A stretch of 38,250 bases of DNA from an uncultured Bacteroidota bacterium (GCA_902598525.1 CACKBZ010000010.1:1-38250); one strand, 5' to 3'. Counted from the first letter of the stretch, positions 1 through 7,944 are shown. Program-made: numbers and translations. The notes: generated by a model from the sequence alone, not told the origin.

Positions 1-1
1 A

Positions 2-205
2 GAATCATTTATGGATGTAATGAGTTTTGCAAATTTAGTTTCTGACAAATCAGAAGAAATTGATCACCATCCTAAAATGATAATTGATTATAATAATATA
101 ACATTTATACTTACTACTCATAGTGAAGGGGGTGTAACAAAATTAGATTTTAATTTAGCATCATTTATTAACAATATTTATTATGAGTTATATGAGAGTA
201 TCTAA
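2..205 (+). CDS. Pterin-4a-carbinolamine dehydratase, C-terminal part (cut by window edge)
   Basis: The reading frame is already open at the left edge, so only the last 67 codons are here. The visible part contains the family hallmarks in order: an F-x-x-x-M-x-F-x-N helix, the D-H-H-P motif, a Y-N-N-I-T strand, the T-T-H-S-E-G-G-V-T stretch and a final D-F-x-L-A helix. The HHP histidines form the active site of the PCD/DCoH family, which dehydrates 4a-hydroxytetrahydropterin made by aromatic amino-acid hydroxylases. The ATG at position 11 is internal, because homology continues upstream of it. The 3' end overlaps the next gene by 23 bases, so the two are probably co-transcribed. Confidence 0.85.
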   Translation, partial: ESFMDVMSFANLVSDKSEEIDHHPKMIIDYNNITFILTTHSEGGVTKLDFNLASFINNIYYELYESI

Positions 206-1586
206 AAATCTTATTAAAACATTTTTTTTATTTTTATTGTTAGTCTCTTGTTCTGGTCCTGAAGAGCTAGATTTAACGAATATTGAAAATGGAGTAATTA
301 ATTTTTATGATGATATTGATGAAACCGACAATGCTTCTGATGTAAATACATTCCCAACTATGAAAATTTCCACAAATTTTCAAGATATTGTTGATGAACC
401 AAAAATTAATGCTGAGCTTTTAGTAATAGAGAATAATACAGAAAAAAATTATAAAATTGGGATTGAAATAAGAGGTAGTTCATCAAAAATGTTTCCAAAA
501 AAATCTTATGGTATTGAGACAAAAAGCTCAGATTGGTCAGAGGATATTGACGTTGACCTCGGCGGCTTCCCAGAAGAAGAAGATTGGATCTTATATGGCC
601 CATATACTGACAAATCCTTAATTAGAAATAAACTTACGTTTGATCTGTCAAATTCTATTGGCTTTAAAGCTAGTAATACAAAGTTCTATAATCTATTTAT
701 AAATGAACAAAGTAAAGGATTGTATGTTTTAATGGAAAAAATTAAAAGAGATAAAAACCGAGTAGATCTTCCTGCGATTGAAGATAACTCTATTGAAGGA
801 GGATATATAATTAAAATTGATAAGGCTACAGGAGACAGTTCATGTGAAAGTTGCTATAATAGATCATTCTCATTTAGATCTAACTATGATGGAAATGGAT
901 CTCTTTCTGAAAACTCTCCAGTTTATTTCATTTATCATTATCCAAAACCTGATGAAATTACTGAAGATCAAAAGAGTTATATTCAGTCTGTAATTGACAC
1001 ATTTGAGACAGTATTAGTCTCTGATGATAATTTTGATGATATTAACGAAATTATTGACATTGATTCATTTATTGACTTTTTTATAATTAATGAGTTAACA
1101 AAAAATATTGACGGATATAGACTCAGCACATTTCTAAATAAAGACTACAATGGAAAATTAAAGATGGGCCCTATTTGGGATTTTAACCTTGCTTTTGGAA
1201 ATGCCGATTATTGTGACGCAGCTAATACTCAAGCTTGGCTTTATAATTTTAATCGTGTTTGTCCCGGTGACTTATGGCAAGTTCCATTTTGGTGGAGAGA
1301 ACTTATGGAAAGTGTTTATTTTAAAGAAAGACTAAAGGAAAAATGGCAATTATATAGGTCAACAGAACTTAGTGATGGATCTATTGATAGCCTAATTGAT
1401 TCCTACGTTGAATATCTTGATACTAATACTATGATCAGTCAAAATTTTTATGTTTGGCCTATTTTAGGACAGTATGTTTGGCCAAATTATTTCATAGGAT
1501 CTTCTCATAATCAAGAAATTGATTTTCTAAAGGGGTGGATATCTCAAAGATTAAATTGGATGGATGGTCAAATAAATAATTTCTAG
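183..1586 (+). CDS. CotH kinase family lipoprotein
   Basis: A 467-residue protein with a type II signal (positive N-terminus, hydrophobic run to residue 21, lipobox ending at C23), so it is probably an outer-membrane or surface lipoprotein. CotH features in order: R-G-S-S at 97-100 followed by a lysine-rich loop (K106, K107), E185-K186 in L-M-E-K, and G-P-I-W-D-F-N-L-A-F-G near 329-339, where CotH proteins carry a metal-binding aspartate. The family is named for spore-coat protein kinases, but in non-sporulating Bacteroidota its substrate is unknown; many are exported and lie near polysaccharide or adhesion genes. A second ATG at 192 is an equally plausible start. Its stop overlaps the stop of the convergent reductase gene. 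Confidence 0.85.
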   Translation: MSYMRVSKNLIKTFFLFLLLVSCSGPEELDLTNIENGVINFYDDIDETDNASDVNTFPTMKISTNFQDIVDEPKINAELLVIENNTEKNYKIGIEIRGSSSKMFPKKSYGIETKSSDWSEDIDVDLGGFPEEEDWILYGPYTDKSLIRNKLTFDLSNSIGFKASNTKFYNLFINEQSKGLYVLMEKIKRDKNRVDLPAIEDNSIEGGYIIKIDKATGDSSCESCYNRSFSFRSNYDGNGSLSENSPVYFIYHYPKPDEITEDQKSYIQSVIDTFETVLVSDDNFDDINEIIDIDSFIDFFIINELTKNIDGYRLSTFLNKDYNGKLKMGPIWDFNLAFGNADYCDAANTQAWLYNFNRVCPGDLWQVPFWWRELMESVYFKERLKEKWQLYRSTELSDGSIDSLIDSYVEYLDTNTMISQNFYVWPILGQYVWPNYFIGSSHNQEIDFLKGWISQRLNWMDGQINNF

Positions 1587-2437
1587 GGTACTCTTCTACC
1601 TGAGCTTGCCTCTAAAAGTTCAAACCAATCGATCAGATCCATATTGATTTTTTCTGCTTTTAAAGATCTTGCAATTCTCTCCTCTTTGGTCGTGCCAATT
1701 ACAGGAAAAATTTCTGACTTATGTTTTAATATCCAACTTAACAGAACTTCATCTTCCTTACAAGAGTATTTTAAGCTGATATTTTTTACTTTATCTAATA
1801 ATGCCTTATTTTTTGATGAAAAATAGTTTCCTAAAGGGCTATAAGCCATTGGTTTAATATCATTAATTTGCATAAAGTCAAGAGTTCCATCAAACATTGG
1901 TTTAAAATGAGTCAATGAAAACTCAATTTGATTAAATGATATTTTTAACTCCATCTGAATTAATTTCATCTGTGATGCTGTAAAATTTGATACTCCAAAT
2001 TTTCTAATCATTTTTTTATCAATAAGTTCATTTATTGTATCAGATATTTCTTTAATATCCATTATTGGACTTGGTCTATGAAGTAAAAGGCAATCAATAT
2101 AATCAGTGTTTAAGTTTTTAAGGGAATTTTCAACTGATTTTAAGATATGTTTTTTGGAATAATCATAATGCTTAACATTAATTGGAAGTTTGTCACATGG
2201 ATACATAATTCCACATTTTGAAATATACACAACTTTATCTCTGTCTAAACCTGATATTTTAAAACCTTTTCCAAATAATTTCTCAGTGGTATAACCTCCA
2301 TAAATATCAGCATGATCAAATGTGTTTATGCCACTTTCATATGCGCAATTTATTAACTTAGAAACCTCTTGAGGAGAATAATTAGCACCCCAAGACCCCC
2401 AATTCATTGTACCCGAGATGATTTTTGATAGTTTCAT
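1583..2437 (-). CDS. Aldo/keto reductase
   Basis: A 284-residue cytoplasmic NAD(P)H-dependent oxidoreductase of the AKR superfamily. The catalytic tetrad is visible: D41 and Y46 in F-D-H-A-D-I-Y-G, K74 in Y-I-S-K-C, and H120 in L-L-L-H-R-P. Later come G-V-S-N-F, Q-I-E-F-S and a C-terminal P-V-I-G-T-T coenzyme loop. Length is normal for the short YdhF-like class, and the physiological carbonyl substrate cannot be read from sequence. Its ATG overlaps the stop of the upstream NTF2-like gene as ATGA, so the pair is translationally coupled. Its stop shares CTAG with the convergent CotH gene. Confidence 0.93.
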   Translation of the reverse strand: MKLSKIISGTMNWGSWGANYSPQEVSKLINCAYESGINTFDHADIYGGYTTEKLFGKGFKISGLDRDKVVYISKCGIMYPCDKLPINVKHYDYSKKHILKSVENSLKNLNTDYIDCLLLHRPSPIMDIKEISDTINELIDKKMIRKFGVSNFTASQMKLIQMELKISFNQIEFSLTHFKPMFDGTLDFMQINDIKPMAYSPLGNYFSSKNKALLDKVKNISLKYSCKEDEVLLSWILKHKSEIFPVIGTTKEERIARSLKAEKINMDLIDWFELLEASSGRRVP

Positions 2438-2886
2438 ATTTGAAATGGAAGTGAAGAGTGATGAAGGATAATTTTAATTTTATCACCATATGTCTTGTAA
2501 ACAAAAGAATATTCAACTTTTATAGAACTTTCATCATTACAAAATGTATAGTTTCCCATTGCAACTGCAATATCTTGAGTAATAATAATATTAGAGTTGT
2601 CAAAAATAACTTCTGACCATTTTGAGAGTGCAAAACCTGTATCCTCTTTACATTCTTTTTCATCTCCAGCAATAAAATATGAAAATGCAGAATTTTTGGT
2701 ATTTCTGAATTGTTCTACTGCAGCCTTAGTGGGCTTGAACAATACATTATTTTCAAAATCATACATTTCATCTAAAAAATTACTTGTAAATATTTCCAAA
2801 GATGACCTATCATTAGAAAGCTTACCCATTTGTATTATTCCTTCTGCCCATTGATTTTGAACGCTGATTATTTTTTCTTTCGTCAT
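2434..2886 (-). CDS. NTF2/SnoaL-like cone-fold protein
   Basis: A 150-residue soluble protein with no signal peptide. The pattern of an N-terminal helix, a short F-K-P-T-K-A segment, a mid-protein D-T-G-F-A-L helix/strand and a C-terminal run of alternating strands ending in K-I-I-L-H-H-S-S resembles the NTF2-like superfamily (SnoaL, CaMKII-association type). Some homologues of this type carry a misleading 'phosphoribosyl-AMP cyclohydrolase' name, but I see none of that enzyme's motifs. The family holds small hydrophobic ligands or catalyses simple isomerisations. It is coupled by an ATGA overlap to the aldo/keto reductase, so both may act on the same compound (inference). Confidence 0.65.
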   Translation of the reverse strand: MTKEKIISVQNQWAEGIIQMGKLSNDRSSLEIFTSNFLDEMYDFENNVLFKPTKAAVEQFRNTKNSAFSYFIAGDEKECKEDTGFALSKWSEVIFDNSNIIITQDIAVAMGNYTFCNDESSIKVEYSFVYKTYGDKIKIILHHSSLPFQI

Positions 2887-2921
2887 TTGTATTATTGATT
2901 ATTAAAAATAAAACATTTAGG

Positions 2922-3107
2922 TCATTGTTCAATTGAGATAGCCGAAAAGTTAGTAATTGTCTCTCCATCGGACTGGTATTTTACTTCTATTGGATTACAG
3001 CATACCTCACAATCCTCAATATATGAGTCTTCACTTAATGATTTATCAAAAATCATTGATATCTCCTCCCAACAATATGGGCATTGAAAGTAGAATTCTT
3101 CAGTCAC
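2922..3107 (-). CDS. CPXCG-motif zinc-ribbon protein
   Basis: A 61-residue cysteine-rich protein with two paired-cysteine knuckles: C-P-Y-C near residues 9-12 and C-E-V-C-C near 33-37. This matches the small CPXCG-containing family of bacterial zinc ribbons, whose function is unknown. The start is GTG at 3107; no ATG lies nearby in frame. It is separated from the NTF2-like gene by only 35 bases and may be the first gene of that small operon. About 200 AT-rich bases upstream (3108-3313) hold no other gene I can support. Confidence 0.75.
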   Translation of the reverse strand: MTEEFYFQCPYCWEEISMIFDKSLSEDSYIEDCEVCCNPIEVKYQSDGETITNFSAISIEQ

Positions 3108-3313
3108 TGAAATAGGCTTAAAAAGATGCTGAATAGAGCCATAACTATTAAAAGAATAAAAAAAGGCCTGAAAAATTGCATAATTAATGATAATGTTAAG
3201 TTATTTCAACAATAATGTTAAATTTTAATCATATTTACCATAATCTTAAATTAATATATCGATAACTTATTCAACTTGTATAAATTTAAAACATTAATTA
3301 TAAACATTATTTT

Positions 3314-4036
3314 ATGAAAAAATTATTTACGATTTTATTACTAACTATTGGGTTTTCCTTAAATGCCCAATACTACTCAATAACTTATGTTAATGTCCCT
3401 CCTGAAAATCAGGCTGAATTTGCAAGTATTGAGACAACATACTGGTCAAAAGTTGCTCAAGCTGCTATTGATGCTGGAAAACAATCTGCTTGGGGTCTTG
3501 TTGCTGCTGTTGGCGGTGTTCCAAATGGTTGGACTCATGCATTTGTAAATGTATATGAAACAGCAGAAGATCTTGCAAATGCTGCAACTAATTGGGATCC
3601 TGAGTCTGTTCTAGGAATTGAATCATCCCTGTTGAACACTGTTGAATTAACTGATGGTGGATTTAATTTTCAAAATTGGGCCGTTCAAACATCTATATCT
3701 ACTGGTGAAAGACCAGAAGGAAGTGTTACGGTATGGAATTTTGCAAGACCAGATAATCTAGCTGGTTTTATTGATGAAAACAAAACTCTTTGGAAGAGAC
3801 AATTTGAAAGTGATATGGGTGGAAGAATTAGTTGGGGAGTTGGTTTGAAACTAAATAACAGAAGTCAGAACTTATCTACAGTTATGACTTGGGATAGATA
3901 TCCCTCTCTTGCTGATGCATTAGAAGCATTGAATAGTTATGGTGGTCAATTACCTAGACAATCTAAAATGCTCGAATATGACCCAGACGGCTGGACTGCA
4001 CAAGTAATTGTAGCTGATGTAATGTGGGTAGATTAA
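3314..4036 (+). CDS. Secreted two-repeat protein, divergent member of the window's paralogous family
   Basis: A 240-residue protein with a clear Sec signal (M-K-K, hydrophobic core, cleavage near N-A-Q at 17-19). I do not recognise a named family. The mature part divides into two halves, each starting with a strand, then a helix rich in K/W/A, then a G-W-x-x-A-F-V or T-V-M-T-W strand, which looks like two ferredoxin-like alpha/beta-barrel units in tandem (inference). Its size, signal peptide and two-half layout match the proteins at 7145, 17162 and 17929, but it lacks their K-K-T and Y-W-Q-x-N-V-S motifs, so kinship is probable only. A strong terminator follows. TAAATTTA at 3281-3288, one base off the TAnnTTTG element, lies 25 bases before the start. 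Confidence 0.75.
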   Translation: MKKLFTILLLTIGFSLNAQYYSITYVNVPPENQAEFASIETTYWSKVAQAAIDAGKQSAWGLVAAVGGVPNGWTHAFVNVYETAEDLANAATNWDPESVLGIESSLLNTVELTDGGFNFQNWAVQTSISTGERPEGSVTVWNFARPDNLAGFIDENKTLWKRQFESDMGGRISWGVGLKLNNRSQNLSTVMTWDRYPSLADALEALNSYGGQLPRQSKMLEYDPDGWTAQVIVADVMWVD

Positions 4037-4059
4037 ATCTAAAATTCTACGTTTAATAT

Positions 4060-4086
4060 AAAGCCCCATTTAATGGGGCTTTTTTA
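4060..4086. terminator. Rho-independent terminator, bidirectional
   Basis: An AAAGCCCCATT / AATGGGGCTTTTTT hairpin with a GC-rich core, a T run on the plus strand and an A run upstream that serves as the T run on the minus strand. It lies between the converging ends of the secreted protein (3314) and the HMA-MauE gene (4093). Confidence 0.85.
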
Positions 4087-4092
4087 TATCTG

Positions 4093-4806
4093 TTAAAATA
4101 TTAAAGAAAATGCCATTATTATCATTAAAGCATTTTCAATAAAAGTTGCTTCAGTCATCGGAAGGTTTAATGTAGTTCCAAGACAAGCACATTTTATACT
4201 TCTCTTATTTATTAGTGTTTGAGTCACACCAATTGTTGTAATGCCTAAAACTATAACAGTTAGTATCAAGGCAATGTTTACTTCAAACCTGATTAAAAAC
4301 ATCATGCCTAATAATACTTCAATAAATGGGTATATATAACCATAAATTGGAGCCTGTTTTGCAAGAGGATCATACATCCTAAATGACAATGAAAATCCTT
4401 TAATATCAAGAATTTTAAAAAAACTAAAAATAATATAGAAAAGACCCATAAAATCTAGCATTGCATTACTTGAATTCCAGTTTTTATAGTTTAATAATAT
4501 GCTAGCAATTAATATATATCCAAGAATTATAAATAAAGGCTTAAGTTGTTTAATCTTGCTTACTTTTGTAGTTACCTCATCATGAGTATCCAATTTGACG
4601 CCTTCCTCATTAATTAAACCATATTTTGGGGGTAAAGTTTCTTTGATTAGAGAAAAGCTCACAGGACTCTTGGAGTAAATTACTGCTAGTCCTCTAGCTA
4701 GGTCTACCTGAACATCATCAACTCCATCTAATGAGCTTAGCTTATCCTCTACTGATGACTTGCATCCTTCACATGTCATTCCAGATATTTGGAGAATACT
4801 TTTCAT
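4093..4806 (-). CDS. Heavy-metal-associated domain fused to MauE/DoxX-like membrane domain
   Basis: A 237-residue fusion. Residues 1-70 form an HMA copper-chaperone-like domain with G-M-T-C-E-G-C (C12, C15). After a linker, residues 90-237 contain about four membrane segments with a MauE-like arrangement: P-I-Y-G-Y-I-Y-P-F-I-E near 153-163 and a C-A-C-L-G-T-T pair (C206, C208) before the last helix. MauE-type proteins serve in thiol/disulfide handling or protein maturation at the membrane, and the HMA domain suggests soft metal ions (inference). It diverges from the Bor-like lipoprotein gene with only 29 bases between the start codons. Confidence 0.85.
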   Translation of the reverse strand: MKSILQISGMTCEGCKSSVEDKLSSLDGVDDVQVDLARGLAVIYSKSPVSFSLIKETLPPKYGLINEEGVKLDTHDEVTTKVSKIKQLKPLFIILGYILIASILLNYKNWNSSNAMLDFMGLFYIIFSFFKILDIKGFSLSFRMYDPLAKQAPIYGYIYPFIEVLLGMMFLIRFEVNIALILTVIVLGITTIGVTQTLINKRSIKCACLGTTLNLPMTEATFIENALMIIMAFSLIF

Positions 4807-4820
4807 TGTGTAAAATTACC

Positions 4821-4828
4821 TAAATTTA
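4821..4828. promoter_or_regulatory. Palindromic TAAATTTA, candidate shared divergent -7 element
   Basis: The 29-base gap between the divergent starts at 4806 and 4836 contains TAAATTTA, its own reverse complement and one base off the Bacteroidota -7 consensus TAnnTTTG in both directions. It lies 7 bases from the plus start and 14 from the minus start. Confidence 0.35.
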
Positions 4829-4835
4829 TACTTAT

Positions 4836-5120
4836 ATGTCAAGAATAAAACTAATACTTCTGTTAACTCTGTTTGTTCTAACTGTTTCTTGTAATGTGCA
4901 TACTTTTACATTTGGTGAAGGTCCCTCAGAGGGTTATTCTAAAATTATTAAACAAAATAATTATGCCTTAGGATTAGTGTCTGATAGAGTTTCAATCACA
5001 GAATACATTAATAACGAAAAAAACTATAGTTTAACAGTAAAACAGACCTTTATTGATAGTGTCTTGTCATTGCTTTCATTTGGATTATATACACCTACAT
5101 CAATAATTATTAAAAAATAA
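4836..5120 (+). CDS. Bor-like lipoprotein
   Basis: A 94-residue lipoprotein with a hydrophobic N-terminus and a lipobox ending V-S-C at residue 19. The C-terminal segment K-Q-T-F-I-D-S-V-L-S followed by L-S-F-G-L-Y-T-P-T-S closely resembles the end of the Bor/Iss family (phage lambda Bor and relatives), in which a Q-T-F-V-N-G-L-L motif precedes G-I-Y-T-P. In enterobacteria Bor is an outer-membrane lipoprotein linked to serum resistance. Here there is no prophage context, so only the fold and location are transferred. Assignment rests on the C-terminal motif and length. Confidence 0.7.
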   Translation: MSRIKLILLLTLFVLTVSCNVHTFTFGEGPSEGYSKIIKQNNYALGLVSDRVSITEYINNEKNYSLTVKQTFIDSVLSLLSFGLYTPTSIIIKK

Positions 5121-5149
5121 TATATTACTGACTGTCAATATATTATTAA

Positions 5150-6046
5150 TTATACTTCAAGTAATGAAGTAGAGTTTTTTATATTAAAATTTTTAAAATT
5201 AAAGTCAATTCTACCAACATATACTCCTCTCGTACCTACCTGATTTATAATAACGTTTTTTCCATCTTTGTTCTTTATAATATCAGGTTTATCAAGAAAT
5301 GTATGTGTATGACCTCCAATAATTAGATCTATATCACTAGTTAGTTTAGCTAATTTTATATCACTTATTTTGTCATTATTGTAGAAATGTCCTAGATGAG
5401 AAATACAAACAATTAAATCACATTTATTCTCATTCTTTAAAACTTTAATCATATCTTCTGAAATCTCAATCGGATCTAGATACTTAGTTTCTTTATACAA
5501 ATCAGGATTAACAAGTCCTTTAAGTTCAATCCCAAGACCAAAGACTCCTATTTTGACACCAGATCTTTCGTAAATAGAATAGTTCTCCGTTATTCCTTCT
5601 AGTTTTGTATTGTTGAAATCATAATTCGAGCAGATAAATTTAAAATTAGAGTTAACTATATTAGATCTAAGTCTCGATAATCCTGCATCAAACTCGTGGT
5701 TTCCTATTGTTGATGCATTATAACCCATCTTACTCATAAGTTCTAACTCAAGTGCACCATGAAAAAAGTTAAAATATGGTGTTCCCTGAAAGATATCTCC
5801 AGCATCAAAAATTAAGGTGTTAGGGTTATTCTCTTTAATACTTTTTATTAAAGCTGCTATTCTTGCAAAACCACCTTTTCCAGGAAATCTATTATGATTA
5901 TTTGGGAAAGGGTCAATTTGACTATGCATATCATTGGTATGCAGAATTGTTATAGTGGTTTCTTCATTAAGTTGATTACATGAATGCAAACCTAAAACAG
6001 ATAAAGATGCTATACTTGAGTTATAAATAAATTTTCTTCTATCCAT
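5150..6046 (-). CDS. 5'-nucleotidase, metallophosphoesterase half (separate gene)
   Basis: A 298-residue calcineurin-like phosphoesterase corresponding to the N-terminal domain of UshA-type 5'-nucleotidases. Metal-ligand motifs are complete: N-D-M-H (D39, H41), D-A-G-D (D84), G-N-H-E (N116, H117), an S-H-L-G-H loop and G-G-H-T-H-T near the end. The N-terminus reads M-D-R-R-K-F with a weak hydrophobic stretch and a cysteine at 23, suggesting export by the Tat route as a lipoprotein. The substrate-binding C-terminal domain is missing because it is encoded by the gene just upstream, whose TAA stop overlaps this ATG as TAATG. Together they probably release nucleosides and phosphate from nucleotides outside the cytoplasm. 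Confidence 0.9.
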   Translation of the reverse strand: MDRRKFIYNSSIASLSVLGLHSCNQLNEETTITILHTNDMHSQIDPFPNNHNRFPGKGGFARIAALIKSIKENNPNTLIFDAGDIFQGTPYFNFFHGALELELMSKMGYNASTIGNHEFDAGLSRLRSNIVNSNFKFICSNYDFNNTKLEGITENYSIYERSGVKIGVFGLGIELKGLVNPDLYKETKYLDPIEISEDMIKVLKNENKCDLIVCISHLGHFYNNDKISDIKLAKLTSDIDLIIGGHTHTFLDKPDIIKNKDGKNVIINQVGTRGVYVGRIDFNFKNFNIKNSTSLLEV

Positions 6047-6780
6047 TATTTTATAAATCTATCATCAATTTTTGAAGATAAGTTTTTGTTTTTAATAATA
6101 TAATCTATGAATGCATCTCTTAGAGAATAACCAAGCCAATATGTTTTTGAATTTCCTTTTAGAAAAAACATATTATCCCCGCCAGATAATAAATAATCAT
6201 TTGTTGCAATTAAATAGTTATCATTCTTTTTTGTGTACTCATTTAAAATCACCTTATCATTTACTATTTTAAAACCTTGAAATGGATGAGGTAAATCTTC
6301 ATTTTTTAAAAAATCTATCATCTCATTAAATACCTCTTTGGATATCTCCAAAACAACTATTTCATTTTCAAAAGGTAGAATTTTATACGCATCAGTTAAT
6401 TTTACATCACCTTTTAATAAACTTGATCTAATCCCCCCGTAGTTTTGAAGTACAAAATCAATATTCTTATTGTAATTATCAAAAAATATTGAGTCAGCTT
6501 GAACAAAAATAATATTAGCAACTAAGTTGCCTAGAGTTGAGTTAAAGTTTTTTACACCGTAATCAGTTATGGAATAAATATCGTCAGAGTAGCCAATTAC
6601 TTTATCAAGATTATAAGTGATAGAATCTCTATATGGTTTAATAATGGAGTTAATCAATGAATCTTCAAGCTCATTTATGTCGATTATGTCGTAGTCTACG
6701 TTGTTGTAATTGTAGTTACCAGAACACGCTGCCAGTAAAATTAATATTAAAACTGATCCTATTTTGTTTAACTTAATCAA
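6046..6780 (-). CDS. 5'-nucleotidase C-terminal (substrate-binding) domain lipoprotein
   Basis: A 244-residue lipoprotein (lipobox A-A-C at residue 19) that matches the second domain of UshA-type nucleotidases. Visible features are L-G-N-L-V-A-N with a following A-D-S, the N-Y-G-G-I-R-S loop, an I-L-P-F-E-N segment and the S-G-G-D-N-M stretch near the C-terminus; in this family the latter loops contact the nucleotide base and ribose. The catalytic metal site is not here but in the downstream gene, joined by a one-base TAATG overlap. The start is TTG at 6780; no ATG precedes the signal sequence. Confidence 0.85.
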   Translation of the reverse strand: MIKLNKIGSVLILILLAACSGNYNYNNVDYDIIDINELEDSLINSIIKPYRDSITYNLDKVIGYSDDIYSITDYGVKNFNSTLGNLVANIIFVQADSIFFDNYNKNIDFVLQNYGGIRSSLLKGDVKLTDAYKILPFENEIVVLEISKEVFNEMIDFLKNEDLPHPFQGFKIVNDKVILNEYTKKNDNYLIATNDYLLSGGDNMFFLKGNSKTYWLGYSLRDAFIDYIIKNKNLSSKIDDRFIK

Positions 6781-6848
6781 GAGGTTATTAATTGCAGTTG
6801 GTATATATTAAATTGTGCTTTTGTTCTAAAATATTTAATTCCTAAAAA

Positions 6849-6929
6849 CTAAATACTTTCTTTCACTAAAATTGCTATTATCATTAGAACAAAAACAATG
6901 AATCCAATAAAGAAAATTAAAGATTCCAT
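6849..6929 (-). CDS. Candidate 26-residue single-pass membrane protein
   Basis: ATG at 6929 opens 26 codons. After M-E-S come about 18 hydrophobic residues (L-I-F-F-I-G-F-I-V-F-V-L-M-I-I-A-I-L), then V-K-E-S-I. A clean single helix with a charged tail suggests a real inner-membrane microprotein, but at this length in AT-rich DNA it could be chance. No function is recognised, and no promoter element is clear. Confidence 0.35.
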   Translation of the reverse strand: MESLIFFIGFIVFVLMIIAILVKESI

Positions 6930-6989
6930 ATTTTAAGTTAATCATATTTAACCAAATTTCATAGATTTAGTATTTAATATCACCATAGG

Positions 6990-7076
6990 ATGAATGATAC
7001 GGAGTTCCTTAGAATTATATTCACAATAGCTTTCTTAGTGTTGGCTTTTAGATTTCTCTTTAAAAAAAGAAGATAA
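6990..7076 (+). CDS. Candidate 28-residue single-pass membrane protein
   Basis: ATG at 6990, directly after AGG, opens 28 codons. A short acidic/polar start (M-N-D-T-E-F) is followed by a hydrophobic helix (L-R-I-I-F-T-I-A-F-L-V-L-A-F-R-F-L-F) and a basic end K-K-R-R. The acidic front and basic tail fit a helix oriented with its C-terminus in the cytoplasm. Tiny proteins of this design are common but rarely annotated in Flavobacteriia. Function unknown. Confidence 0.4.
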   Translation: MNDTEFLRIIFTIAFLVLAFRFLFKKRR

Positions 7077-7144
7077 TTTTTATTTTCTTTTATATAATCC
7101 AAATCAATTGTTAAATTAGATTTTTAATCAATAAATCAATTATT

Positions 7145-7888
7145 ATGAAAAATAAATTCTTATTACTTGTAATGATTCTTGTTACAAGTCTATCTTTTTC
7201 TCAACGAAATCCAAATCAAACTTATTTAACTTCCTTTGTTTATGAAGCAAAGCAGGGGATGACTGAAAAGTTTGAAAATGCAGCTGCTAAAAAAACGCAA
7301 ATGTACAATAGTGAAGAAGGTAATTTTATTTGGACATACAGAGTTTTAACAGGTCCTGGACAGGGTCAGTATGTTCGATTTTTAATAAATCAATCTTCTG
7401 AGGATTATGGCCAAGATAAATCAAAAGAACTTAATTATTGGCAAAACAATGTCTCAAAATATGCTAACGCAGTCTCTGGAGCGCAGCACTGGTCTCTTCG
7501 TCAAGGTCTAAGTGTAGGGGAGGATTCACCTGCAGCCAAATATCTTGAAAGATCAATTGTTGTTATGCGACCTGGACAAGAGCAACATGTTTATAGATTT
7601 CTTTATAGACAAGGTGTAATAATGGATAAAGCATATGATGGAAATGCTTTAAGAAGAGTCTTTACACTTGTATCTGGTGGAAATACTCAAACCGTTGCTG
7701 TTTTTAGAGCATTTAATGAGTTTCCACATTGGAGTGACACATCGAACCAATCTTGGGAGGAAATGTACAATGAAGAGTTTGGATGGAATCAGTTACAAAT
7801 TGATTCGGAAGCATTTGATAATTCTATCCGAGAGTGGGGTACTAGTACCATTTTGATGGAAAGAGTAGATAGCATGATGCCTAACTAG
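7145..7888 (+). CDS. Secreted two-repeat protein (paralogous family)
   Basis: A 247-residue protein with a Sec signal (cleavage near S-F-S-Q, residue 20). It shares an ordered set of motifs with the proteins at 17162 and 17929: K-x-G-M near 36-39, K-K-T-Q-M-Y-N at 49-55, V-L-T-G at 67-70, Y-W-Q-N-N-V-S at 98-104, then in the second half a Y-R-F helix and an E-E-M-Y-N-E-x-x-G segment. The two halves look like tandem ferredoxin-like (dimeric alpha/beta barrel) domains, which is inference. It lacks the C-S-S-G-C pair of the other two; the matching position reads V-S-G-G-N. Function unknown, probably periplasmic. A strong terminator follows directly. Confidence 0.8.
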   Translation: MKNKFLLLVMILVTSLSFSQRNPNQTYLTSFVYEAKQGMTEKFENAAAKKTQMYNSEEGNFIWTYRVLTGPGQGQYVRFLINQSSEDYGQDKSKELNYWQNNVSKYANAVSGAQHWSLRQGLSVGEDSPAAKYLERSIVVMRPGQEQHVYRFLYRQGVIMDKAYDGNALRRVFTLVSGGNTQTVAVFRAFNEFPHWSDTSNQSWEEMYNEEFGWNQLQIDSEAFDNSIREWGTSTILMERVDSMMPN

Positions 7889-7908
7889 ATCAATCAAACT
7901 TAAAAAAA

Positions 7909-7934
7909 AAAGGCTCCAATTTGGAGCCTTTTTT
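7909..7934 (+). terminator. Rho-independent terminator
   Basis: A perfect hairpin AAGGCTCCAA / TTGGAGCCTT followed by a T run, 20 bases after the stop of the secreted protein at 7145. The A run on its left could also serve the minus strand. Confidence 0.9.
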
Positions 7935-7944
7935 GATGTAGTAA

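Larger units (their letters stand above)
6781..7144. other. Intergenic region with two candidate tiny membrane proteins
   Basis: This 364-base AT-rich stretch separates the nucleotidase operon from the secreted protein at 7145. It holds two very short hydrophobic reading frames (6849-6929 minus and 6990-7076 plus, listed separately). TAGATTTT at 7117-7124, one base off the -7 consensus, precedes the gene at 7145. I see no terminator or structured RNA. Confidence 0.5.

Noticed and set aside
4836-5120. Bor-like lipoprotein as a virulence or serum-resistance gene
   Set aside because: Only the C-terminal motif and location match; the context is a free-living bacterium without phage genes, so the role is not transferred.
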